Below, piece by piece: positions 57,630-64,000 of a stretch of 64,000 nucleotides of DNA (positions are counted from its first letter, which is position 1; every line of letters starts with the position of its first letter). The DNA is taken from the NCBI GenBank assembly GCA_903893315.1, contig CAITLU010000022.1, forward strand, positions 159,682-223,681, read 5' to 3'. The notes beneath the pieces were generated by a model, which saw nothing but the letters and a program-made list of their open reading frames with translations, searched no databases and was not told the origin of the DNA. The translations under genes and the position numbers were made by a program. This DNA is from an uncultured bacterium. Its GTDB lineage: Bacteria > Desulfobacterota > Binatia > UBA1149 > CAITLU01.

Positions 57630-58415
57630 ATGCAGCCCTTGGAAAAATGGTTTGTCGCCGCTGACGGAGCCGATGTCTTCTACCGGATGTGGCCCGCGGT
57701 CGGTCAGGTTCGTGGGGTGGCGGTACTGGTTCACGGCATGGGTGAGCACAGCGGCCGCTACCAACACGTGGCCGGGTTTCTGGCGCAGCGCGGGATGGTC
57801 GTCTACGCCCTCGATCAGCGCGGCCACGGTCTTACCCCCGGCGAGAAGGGCACGGTCGAGCGCTTCAGCGATTTCCTGGACGACCTGGCGGAGTTTCACG
57901 CTCTGGCAATCCGCGAGCAGCCGGGATTGCCGCTGGTGCTCTTCGGGCACTCTATGGGCGGTCTGATAGTTACTGCCTACCTGTTGGAGCGGCCGCTTGT
58001 GCCCGACTACCTGATCCTGTCCGGGCCGGCCATCGTTCCTATTTTCGATCCCGCTGACCGCAGCATCGATCCGAGCCGGCTCAGCCGCGACCCGGAGGTC
58101 TGGCGGTCCTACCTTGAAGATCCTTTGGTGCTTCGCGACCGAGTGCAACAAGGTCTCTACGTCGCGTTGGCGCGGGGGTTGGGGCTGCTGGTGGGACGTG
58201 CGGCGGAGATCGACGTGCCGGTGTTGCTGATACACGGCGAGAACGACGTGTTGTGCAGTGCGGAAGGGGCCAGGGCCTACGTAGAGGCTTTTTCCTCCGA
58301 TGACATTACCGTTCTCGTGTATCCCGAAGGACGTCACGAAATGTTGAACGAGACCAATCGCGACGAGGTCATGAATGACCTCTGGGACTGGTTGCGGCCC
58401 CGAGTGCACGCGTGA
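57630..58415 (+). CDS. Alpha/beta hydrolase, monoacylglycerol-lipase-like
   Basis: A 261-residue alpha/beta hydrolase. VLVHGMGEHSGRYQHVAGFL (about 32), ALDQRGHGLTPG (about 62), the nucleophile Ser in LVLFGHSMGGLIV (about 107), Asp in LLIHGENDVLCS (about 205), and catalytic His in EGRHEML (about 235) are all present. Such proteins hydrolyse monoacylglycerols or related esters; they are cytosolic or membrane-attached. ATG at 57630 has no obvious ribosome binding site; an earlier GTG is less likely. The next gene, a sulfotransferase, starts inside its final codons (GTGA overlap). Confidence 0.88.
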   Translation: MQPLEKWFVAADGADVFYRMWPAVGQVRGVAVLVHGMGEHSGRYQHVAGFLAQRGMVVYALDQRGHGLTPGEKGTVERFSDFLDDLAEFHALAIREQPGLPLVLFGHSMGGLIVTAYLLERPLVPDYLILSGPAIVPIFDPADRSIDPSRLSRDPEVWRSYLEDPLVLRDRVQQGLYVALARGLGLLVGRAAEIDVPVLLIHGENDVLCSAEGARAYVEAFSSDDITVLVYPEGRHEMLNETNRDEVMNDLWDWLRPRVHA

Positions 58416-59473
58416 GCGGCAACGTGGCCACAGACGACGTTTCTGATAACGTGCACGTCCCTATGGAAGACAACGTGGTGTTTGTGGTCGGGTCCCCGCG
58501 TTCGGGATCTACGATGCTGGCCCGGATGATTTCGTCGCACTCGGTCATCTACGGTCGTCCCGAGCCGCACTTGATGACGCCGCTCGCGCACCTCGGCTAT
58601 TTCGCCAACGTAGACAAGGCGCCCTTCGACCATGTGCTCGCGGCCGAATCCACCAAGGAATTCGTCGCAGATCTGCCCGGCGGCGAGCAGGACTACATAG
58701 ACGCGTGCCGGGCTTATTCAGACCTTCTTTACTCGCGCATGCTGTCGACGAAATCCGGCAAGCGCTATTTCCTCGACAAGACACCGGCCTACGGATTGAT
58801 CCTGGGTTTTCTCGAAAAGATTTATCCGAACGCGAAGTACGTCGTTCTGACCAGGCATCCTCTCGCGGTATTCAGCTCTTTCGCGGAGTCGTTCTTCGAC
58901 AGCGACTACCAGGCAGCGCACGCCTACAATCCGATCATCGAGCGCTACGTGCCGGCGATCGCGAAGTTTCTGCGTGAGCGCCGGGTGCCGATCTTCCACG
59001 TCGTCTACGAGAAGCTGGTATCGGATCCCGAGCCGATGCTGAAAGGTATCTTCGAGTTTCTCGGCGTTCCGCACGAGTCGAGCGCGGTCGACTACGGGAA
59101 GCACGCTCACGAAGCGAAGGGACTCGGCGATCCGATCGGGGTCGCCAAGCACTCGCGCCCGTCCACCGGGTCTATCGACAAGTGGGCAATCGAGATCGTG
59201 AGCGACCCTCGTCGCCTGCAACTGTGCAAGCAGATCATCGAGCGACTCGACCCCGCCGATCTGGAGACTTGGGGGCATCCGCTCGAAGGCTTGTGGGCGC
59301 CGCTCGAGCGCGCCGGTGCCACCGGCGCGGTGTCCAAGCCGAAGAAGCTCGATCGCTACCGTCTCGAGCGTAAGGCCATCGTGGCTCTTCGCGCCCAGGT
59401 GTCACGGCACGATTCGTTGCGGCGCCTGCTGCAGCGTTTGCGGCTGGCCACAGACGTGTTGCTGCGCGAATAA
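58412..59473 (+). CDS. Sulfotransferase-family protein
   Basis: A 353-residue P-loop sulfotransferase. The 5'-phosphosulfate-binding loop is VGSPRSGSTMLARM (about residue 26) and the 3'-phosphate site is VLTRHPLAVFSSFAESF (about residue 145). It would transfer sulfate from PAPS onto a carbohydrate, lipid or small molecule. GTG start overlaps the hydrolase gene's TGA, implying coupled translation. The C-terminal 60 residues are Arg/Lys-rich and helical and may contact an acidic partner. No signal peptide. The acceptor is not evident. Confidence 0.86.
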   Translation: MSGNVATDDVSDNVHVPMEDNVVFVVGSPRSGSTMLARMISSHSVIYGRPEPHLMTPLAHLGYFANVDKAPFDHVLAAESTKEFVADLPGGEQDYIDACRAYSDLLYSRMLSTKSGKRYFLDKTPAYGLILGFLEKIYPNAKYVVLTRHPLAVFSSFAESFFDSDYQAAHAYNPIIERYVPAIAKFLRERRVPIFHVVYEKLVSDPEPMLKGIFEFLGVPHESSAVDYGKHAHEAKGLGDPIGVAKHSRPSTGSIDKWAIEIVSDPRRLQLCKQIIERLDPADLETWGHPLEGLWAPLERAGATGAVSKPKKLDRYRLERKAIVALRAQVSRHDSLRRLLQRLRLATDVLLRE

Positions 59474-59512
59474 CACGCGGCCGGGCCGATCACGCCGGCG
59501 TCGAATGCGAAC

Positions 59513-60721
59513 CTAGGCGGCTCTGGTCGCGGCCGCTTTGCCGGTACCCACCAGCAAGCGTACCGCCTCGGTCAGGCCGTCGACACTGAGCGGGTACATC
59601 GGGAATACCCTCTTCAGGATGCGGGTCGTGTGGGTGCCGTCCCAGGTTTTTTCGTTTTCCGGGTTGAGCCACACGGCGCGATCGAAGTGCCCTGCCACAC
59701 GCTGCATCCACTCGATTCCGGTCGTCGCGCTGGTCTGCCGCGGATCGATGCCGCCGTGGGGGTCGAGCAATTCGGCGGGGTGCATGGCCGCATCACCTAC
59801 CAGGATGACCTTCCAGAACGGTTGCAGGTTGCGCAACAGCTGCGCGGTCGGGAACGCGTCCTTCTTCGCCATGCGCGCCTGCGTGTAGACGTGATCGTAT
59901 ATGCAGTTGTGGAAGTAGTACGTTTCCAGCGCACGCAGGCCGCGTTCTTCGTGCAGCGCCGTCAGCAGACGGCTGACTGGTTCGTAGTACGGCATCATGG
60001 TGCCGCCGACGTCCATCAGTAGAAGTATGCGGACGTCATTGCGACGTGGCGCTCTGAAAACGAGTTCTATTTCGCCGGCGTTGCGGCAGGTCTCGTCGAT
60101 CGTCTCGTCCAGATCGAGTTCCGTGACGGGGCCGCGTCGGGTGAGTTGTCGCAAGCGTTTCAGAGCGACTTTGACCTGGCGTACGTCCAGACGGACATCG
60201 GTGCGGTAATCCTCGAAGCGACGTTCTTCGGCCACCTTCATCGCCGAGCGGCTGCGTGCGGGGCCGCCGACGCGGATGCCGGTCGGGTGAACTCCGCCGT
60301 GTCCGTAGGGCGAACGACCTCCGGTCCCAACCCAGCGGTTGCCGCCGTCGTGACGCTCGTCCTGTTCGGCGAGGGTTTCCAGAAACCGGCGCATCAGTTC
60401 GTCGCCTGCGAGGTGTTCGAGAGCCGCCAGTTCTTCTTCCGACAACTTCGGGAAGTTCTTGGGATCCTGCAGCCAGTCCAGGATTTCCTGCGTGACGGCG
60501 TCGAGGCTGCCCTCCACACCGTGGAATACGCGCGCGAACACGCGATCGAACGCGTCGAAGTATCCTTCGTGCTTGATGAGGCAGGCACGTGCCAGGTTGT
60601 AGAAGCGCCTGAGGCTGGAACCGTGAAGGCCCTTGGCCAACGCGTCCATCAGCGTCAACCACTCCTGGGTGCCTACCGGGACGCCCTCGTCCCTGAGCCC
60701 GTAGAATAGTTGGACAAACAC
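59513..60721 (-). CDS. VWA-domain protein (CoxE-like), MoxR partner
   Basis: A 402-residue protein with an N-terminal helical region, a Gly-rich linker (GGNRWVGTGGRSPYGHGG), and a C-terminal von Willebrand A domain. The MIDAS starts LLMDVGGTMMPYY (about residue 237): the Asp is kept but the usual DxSxS reads DVGGT. It belongs with the CoxE-like/DUF58-neighbour type that pairs with MoxR ATPases. GTG start shares one base with the stop codon of the MoxR gene (TAGTG). Together they probably act as a chaperone that inserts cofactors or assembles a complex; the client is not seen here. Confidence 0.8.
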   Translation of the reverse strand: MFVQLFYGLRDEGVPVGTQEWLTLMDALAKGLHGSSLRRFYNLARACLIKHEGYFDAFDRVFARVFHGVEGSLDAVTQEILDWLQDPKNFPKLSEEELAALEHLAGDELMRRFLETLAEQDERHDGGNRWVGTGGRSPYGHGGVHPTGIRVGGPARSRSAMKVAEERRFEDYRTDVRLDVRQVKVALKRLRQLTRRGPVTELDLDETIDETCRNAGEIELVFRAPRRNDVRILLLMDVGGTMMPYYEPVSRLLTALHEERGLRALETYYFHNCIYDHVYTQARMAKKDAFPTAQLLRNLQPFWKVILVGDAAMHPAELLDPHGGIDPRQTSATTGIEWMQRVAGHFDRAVWLNPENEKTWDGTHTTRILKRVFPMYPLSVDGLTEAVRLLVGTGKAAATRAA

Positions 60722-61602
60722 TATTGGTTGTAGCGCGGCCCGAGTTCCGCCCAACTGGACGGATAGTTGCCGCTTTGCTTGTCGTAGCGTTTGAGCGCTT
60801 CGGAGTCCTGTTCGGTCTTCAGCAGGGCGCCGAGAAACGGTATGTGCGCCTCGATCTGCTCGTTCGAGATCCCCGCGCGTCGGATCGCCGCTATCCAGTC
60901 GATCAACTCCGACGTCGACGGTCGCTTGCGAAGCTCGGGTTGTTCGCGCAACCAGTAAAACTTTATCAGCACCTGGTCGAGCAGTGTCGTGTCGAGAGTC
61001 GGATGATGGACGGCCACGATTCGCCGCATCAACGGAACCGTGGGGAACTCGATGTAGTGGAAGATGCACCGGCGCAGGAACGCGTCCGGCAGTTCCTTCT
61101 CGTTGTTGGAGGTGATGAGTACTATGGGCCGCTGCTTTGCGACTACCTCGTCGCCGGTCTCGGCCACGGTGAATCGCATCTCGTCGATTTCGTGCAGCAG
61201 GTCGTTGGGGAATTCTATGTCGGCCTTGTCGATCTCGTCGATGAGCAGGACGTGGCGCTGCTCGGCTGCGAAAGTTCGACCAAGGGGACCGAGCTTGATG
61301 TACGCACGAATGTCGGAGACGTTGGCACCGCCGAAACGGCTGTCGTTAAGCCTCTGCACCGTATCGTAGACGTAGAGGCCTTCGGCGGCCTTCGACGTCG
61401 ACTTCACGTGCCAGTTCTCCATCGGAAGCCCAAGCGCTTCGCTGATGTGACGTGCCAGTAAGGTCTTGCCGGTTCCCGGCTCTCCGCGCAGCAGCAGCGG
61501 TCGCTCGAGCGCGATGGCACAGTTGACGGCGTCTACCAGGGACTCCGACGCTATGTATCCGTCGGTACCAGTGAATCGGTGAAATTGCGGTTGCTGGGAC
61601 AT
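60721..61602 (-). CDS. MoxR-type AAA ATPase
   Basis: A 293-residue AAA ATPase. Walker A RGEPGTGKTLLARHI (about residue 45), Walker B HVLLIDEIDKAD (about 124), sensor 1 in LITSNNEKELPDAFLRRC, with the Arg finger pair RRC, and a C-terminal helical lid. It is a chaperone-like remodelling ATPase that works with the VWA partner encoded directly downstream. ATG at 61602 follows GGAGAG; the ATG 14 codons before lacks a good site. Confidence 0.92.
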   Translation of the reverse strand: MSQQPQFHRFTGTDGYIASESLVDAVNCAIALERPLLLRGEPGTGKTLLARHISEALGLPMENWHVKSTSKAAEGLYVYDTVQRLNDSRFGGANVSDIRAYIKLGPLGRTFAAEQRHVLLIDEIDKADIEFPNDLLHEIDEMRFTVAETGDEVVAKQRPIVLITSNNEKELPDAFLRRCIFHYIEFPTVPLMRRIVAVHHPTLDTTLLDQVLIKFYWLREQPELRKRPSTSELIDWIAAIRRAGISNEQIEAHIPFLGALLKTEQDSEALKRYDKQSGNYPSSWAELGPRYNQ

Positions 61603-62018
61603 CGGCTCTCCGTGCGCCGGGCGATTGCGCCGCCCGGTCTTCATACCCCGACGATTCGAGAAGTTTACCGTTCCGTTACTTCGTTGCCGCCGTCACTGAG
61701 CGATCCGGCCGGCATCGTCGAGATCCCTGCGGCTGCTGAGTGAAGCGGCCTGATCACCGTCGGCAATCAGCATGTGATCATCGGAGCTGGCATCCTTACG
61801 TGGGGCAGACTCGTATGCGATGAGGAGCGGCTACGCAACGCGTGGCCGGATCGGAGAGAGGCGAGGTCGCGGGCTGGCATAGCGACAGCGAAGGCCGGTC
61901 GATTCAAACTCATTTGCGCAAATGGCGCCCATCGGCGGCCTCTCCGGCGAGCGCGAAGTCCGGCCCGGAGTCGAAGGTATGGACCCGGGCCGGATCTCGG
62001 GCCGCGTCTGTTAGGTGA
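61603..62018. other. Intergenic region without recognised gene
   Basis: About 415 bases. It contains the MoxR ribosome binding site and a GC-rich hairpin (61959-61994, arms TCCGGCCCGG / CCGGGCCGGA, 16-base loop) that may end transcription of the repeat-protein gene at 62019. A 110-codon plus-strand frame from 61774 crosses the end of that gene and has no ribosome binding site; I do not call it. Confidence 0.5.
61959..61994 (-). terminator. Possible hairpin terminator after repeat-protein gene
   Basis: Perfect 10-base GC arms with a 16-base loop, 25 bases beyond the stop codon at 62019. No T-run follows, so it is a weak call. Confidence 0.35.
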
Positions 62019-64000
62019 TCACTGCAAGAGGGATTCGTTGAGTTTCCACCCCTTCTTAGGAGAGCCGGCCCAGGTTCCAGTCACCCACGCCACATCTCCT
62101 CCATAGGTTATCTGAGTCGTCATTTCGGCGAGGGTTGCGCGCGAGAGATCTCCATAGGCCAGCATCTTGAACGGGTAGGTCAGACGCCCGTTGATGGTCT
62201 TCGCCTTGACGACGAGTCTGGAAATCCCGGCTCGCTGCCCGCGTCCGTCGCGTGCGGACGAGTCCGAGAACTTCCAGGCCGTTCGTGAGGAGTTGGATCT
62301 GAGGTCGCCGGCGTAGACAGCGGCACGGTAGATCATGCCGTTGGCATTGGTGAGCGTGAACCCGAAGCCTTCCACGTACAGGTCTACCGGCGTCAGCGGC
62401 TCGAAGCGGGCGTGCATCAGGATAGAGTCGGGGGCCGGGTCGGCCCCGAACCTGATCTTTGCCGGGTCTTTCTTGATCGGCTGGCACGTCGGGACGAATT
62501 GGCAGGTCAGGCTACACGTAGGGAGGCCCGTCAGACAGTCCGGGTCCTTGCAGTCGGTCAGACCGTCCATGTCGTCATCGAACAGGTTGGAGCAGTCCTC
62601 CGAGCCCGGAGGATCGCACTGCTCGCCTGTTTCAACGACGCCGTTCCCGCAGATCCCGTTGCGAGGTTGATCCGGCGGCAGAACGTCGGTCGGTTCTTCG
62701 TCGGAGTCGTTGCTCGCATTCGTATCGGTGGACGAAGTTATGACGGTCGCAAAGTTGCAGATGTCGCTGTCGGAATTGCACAAGCCGTGCTGATTGCTCC
62801 CCGAGGTCGGTGCGGTTGCGGCTACGTCTACCGTTATGTCGAAACTGACCACGTCGCCGGCCAACAGCGTCCCGAGTTGGCAGTACAGGCCTATGCCTGG
62901 TGTCAACGTGCAAGGTTGCGTCGAACTGACGAAGGTCGTGTTCGGATCAAGGTTCTCGATGACCGAGACGTTGAACGCAGTTCCCGGGCCGTTGTTGGTT
63001 ACGGTGAGCATATAGCCCAGACGGCTACCTGCGTGGACGGCATCGGGAGAGTCGGACTTGGTGATCGAAAGATCGACGATTTCCGCGCCGGACTCGATCA
63101 GGCAGATCGCGCTGCATCCGTCGCCGTTCGTATTGTTCAGGTCGTCACATTGCTCGATGCCTGCGCGCACGAAACCGTCGCCGCAGTACGGAAGGCGGCA
63201 GTTGCTGAGGCACCCGTCGGTGTTGTCGAGGTTGCCGTCGTCGCAGGTTTCGCCGGGTTGTAAGACGCCATCCCCGCAGTGATGGATGCCGAAGTCCCAG
63301 GTCGGGTCGTTGGCGTGAAGCGGCAGGCTGATTGCGTGAGTGCGATGAGTGAGAGGATCCGCGTCGCTATCCTTCGTAGCGTCGGCAATCACGTTCTGGC
63401 CGGTGACGAACCAGCCGGCAGGCGGGTCGATCTGCACGTAGTAGGCGGCGGCAGAAAGGTGTGTGAACGAATAGTGCCCGTCCGCATCGGTCAATGTTTC
63501 CGCTACCGGCACCGGATCGCCCGCAGCACGCAGGAGAGGATCGCGGTACAGCGTAACGAGTATTCCAGGCACTCCGGGCTCGGACCCGTCCGGGTTCTGG
63601 CCTCCGTCGAGATCCAGGTCGTACCAGACGAGATCCCCGAGCTCGCCCGTGTTCTCTAGCTGGCAAGTAGAGTCGCAGTTGTCACCGTTGACCGCGTTGC
63701 CGTCGTCGCAGGCTTCTACGCCGGTGCGGACGATGCCGTCGCCGCAGGTCGCGGCTACGCAGGTATTGAGACAAGCGTCGGAGTTTACCGAGTTCCCGTC
63801 GTCGCAGGCTTCGACGCCGGTATGGACGATGCCGTCGCCGCAGGTCGCGGCCACGCAGGAGTTCAGGCAAGCATCCGAGTTGACAGAGTTCCCGTCGTCG
63901 CAGGCCTCGACTCCGGTCTGGACGATACCGTCGCCGCAGGTGGCCGCTACGCAGGAGTTCAGGCAAGCATCCGAGTTGACGGAGTTCCCGTCGTCGCAGG
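62019..64000 (-). CDS. Secreted modular repeat protein (DUF4215, SdrD-B, DUF11-like); 5' end outside window
   Basis: C-terminal part of a gene whose start lies beyond the right edge; the reading frame is open to base 64000. Order from the edge: tandem Cys repeats [18 protein letters not shown] (DUF4215 type, 32 residues each, about 3 copies), an SdrD-B/collagen-B-like domain ([17 protein letters not shown] ... GHYSFTHL), two DUF4215 units ([31 protein letters not shown]), a DUF11-like domain ([20 protein letters not shown]), another Cys unit, and a 130-residue C-terminal beta domain. Such proteins are cell-surface or extracellular, with disulfides. Role (adhesion or other) is unknown. Confidence 0.8.
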   Translation of the reverse strand, partial: CDDGNSVNSDACLNSCVAATCGDGIVQTGVEACDDGNSVNSDACLNSCVAATCGDGIVHTGVEACDDGNSVNSDACLNTCVAATCGDGIVRTGVEACDDGNAVNGDNCDSTCQLENTGELGDLVWYDLDLDGGQNPDGSEPGVPGILVTLYRDPLLRAAGDPVPVAETLTDADGHYSFTHLSAAAYYVQIDPPAGWFVTGQNVIADATKDSDADPLTHRTHAISLPLHANDPTWDFGIHHCGDGVLQPGETCDDGNLDNTDGCLSNCRLPYCGDGFVRAGIEQCDDLNNTNGDGCSAICLIESGAEIVDLSITKSDSPDAVHAGSRLGYMLTVTNNGPGTAFNVSVIENLDPNTTFVSSTQPCTLTPGIGLYCQLGTLLAGDVVSFDITVDVAATAPTSGSNQHGLCNSDSDICNFATVITSSTDTNASNDSDEEPTDVLPPDQPRNGICGNGVVETGEQCDPPGSEDCSNLFDDDMDGLTDCKDPDCLTGLPTCSLTCQFVPTCQPIKKDPAKIRFGADPAPDSILMHARFEPLTPVDLYVEGFGFTLTNANGMIYRAAVYAGDLRSNSSRTAWKFSDSSARDGRGQRAGISRLVVKAKTINGRLTYPFKMLAYGDLSRATLAEMTTQITYGGDVAWVTGTWAGSPKKGWKLNESLLQ
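63703..64000 (-). repeat. 96-base tandem repeats encoding DUF4215 units
   Basis: A 96-base unit (GTCGTCGCAGGC... on the plus strand) recurs at about 63707, 63797-63803, 63893 and 63989 and continues past the window edge. Copies differ only at a few positions, e.g. the codon after the GIV motif (H, R or Q). Near-identity at the DNA level suggests recent expansion or ongoing exchange between units. Confidence 0.75.

Noticed and set aside
57437..57631. 64-codon minus-strand frame before the hydrolase
   Set aside because: Starts inside the hydrolase ATG region, lacks a ribosome binding site and has random composition.
61774..62106. 110-codon plus-strand frame in the gap after the MoxR gene
   Set aside because: No ribosome binding site, crosses into the opposite-strand repeat-protein gene, and the protein is Arg-rich shadow-like sequence.

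Overview
The window is a GC-rich, gene-dense bacterial chromosome segment with about 54 protein genes. No rRNA, tRNA, CRISPR array, transposase or phage gene was recognised. The gene mix includes acyl-CoA metabolism, an O2-sensitive type 2-oxoacid:ferredoxin oxidoreductase, split 3-methylcrotonyl-CoA-type carboxylase, a wax ester synthase/DGAT-like acyltransferase, TrmFO, Myxococcus-type Cys-rich repeats (DUF4215) and Cys-rich secreted proteins. This suggests a heterotroph from the former Deltaproteobacteria, such as Myxococcota or a Binatia-like lineage. The assignment is inference from gene content only; no marker gene settles it.

Layout. 0.1-5.5 kb: YdjC/HpnK-type deacetylase overlapping a GNAT gene, an acyl-CoA synthetase, an enoyl-CoA hydratase, the first copy of a palindromic repeat, and an ApaH-like phosphatase. 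5.6-11 kb (minus): korA-korB followed by a ferritin-like diiron gene, then etfB-etfA. 11.3-13.6 kb (plus): a stand-alone 10-formyl-THF hydrolase-like protein and a CaiB/BaiF CoA-transferase. 13.6-24.6 kb (minus): C45 peptidase, GFA protein, then a long co-directional series, in transcription order: atypical SDR, PlsC-like acyltransferase, HupE-like membrane protein, HAD hydrolase, carboxyltransferase, biotin carboxylase, biotin carrier, HDAC-family deacylase and a protein of unknown function. 24.7-27.7 kb: ADP-ribosylglycohydrolase-like protein, 3-hydroxyacyl-CoA dehydrogenase, MDR oxidoreductase. 28-39 kb (minus): a large secreted Cys-rich protein, MBL hydrolase, cobalamin adenosyltransferase, a PAS-HisKA-REC protein, transaldolase-like aldolase, folK, dapB-dapA-dapF, a Tyr/Trp-rich putative lipoprotein, and a Tat-exported superoxide dismutase. 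39.5-43.8 kb (plus): MDR reductase, WS/DGAT and an ABC-type exporter with a degenerate ATPase domain. 43.8-47.7 kb (minus): GNAT and a 1047-residue glycosidase-like protein. 47.9-57.1 kb (plus): serC, two more repeat copies, dprA, trmFO, HU, glnE, ilvE, rhomboid. 57.2-59.5 kb: a 21-residue membrane peptide with its own promoter and terminator, a lipase-like hydrolase and a sulfotransferase. 59.5-61.6 kb (minus): MoxR-VWA pair. 62 kb to the right edge: the C-terminal part of a secreted repeat protein that continues outside the window.

How the genes fit together. The acyl-CoA synthetase, enoyl-CoA hydratase, 3-hydroxyacyl-CoA dehydrogenase, ETF, 2-oxoacid oxidoreductase, carboxylase and cobalamin adenosyltransferase fit fatty-acid and branched-chain amino-acid degradation. 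WS/DGAT, PlsC, MDR reductases and the ABC protein point to storage or envelope lipid synthesis. The most unusual items are: the palindromic miniature repeat with paired base changes; the 21-residue membrane peptide gene; an intact HDAC-family deacylase plus an unknown protein downstream of the methylcrotonyl-CoA-type carboxylase; and several enzymes that keep their fold but have lost catalytic motifs (ABC ATPase, ADP-ribosylglycohydrolase, SDR, histidine kinase without an ATPase domain).
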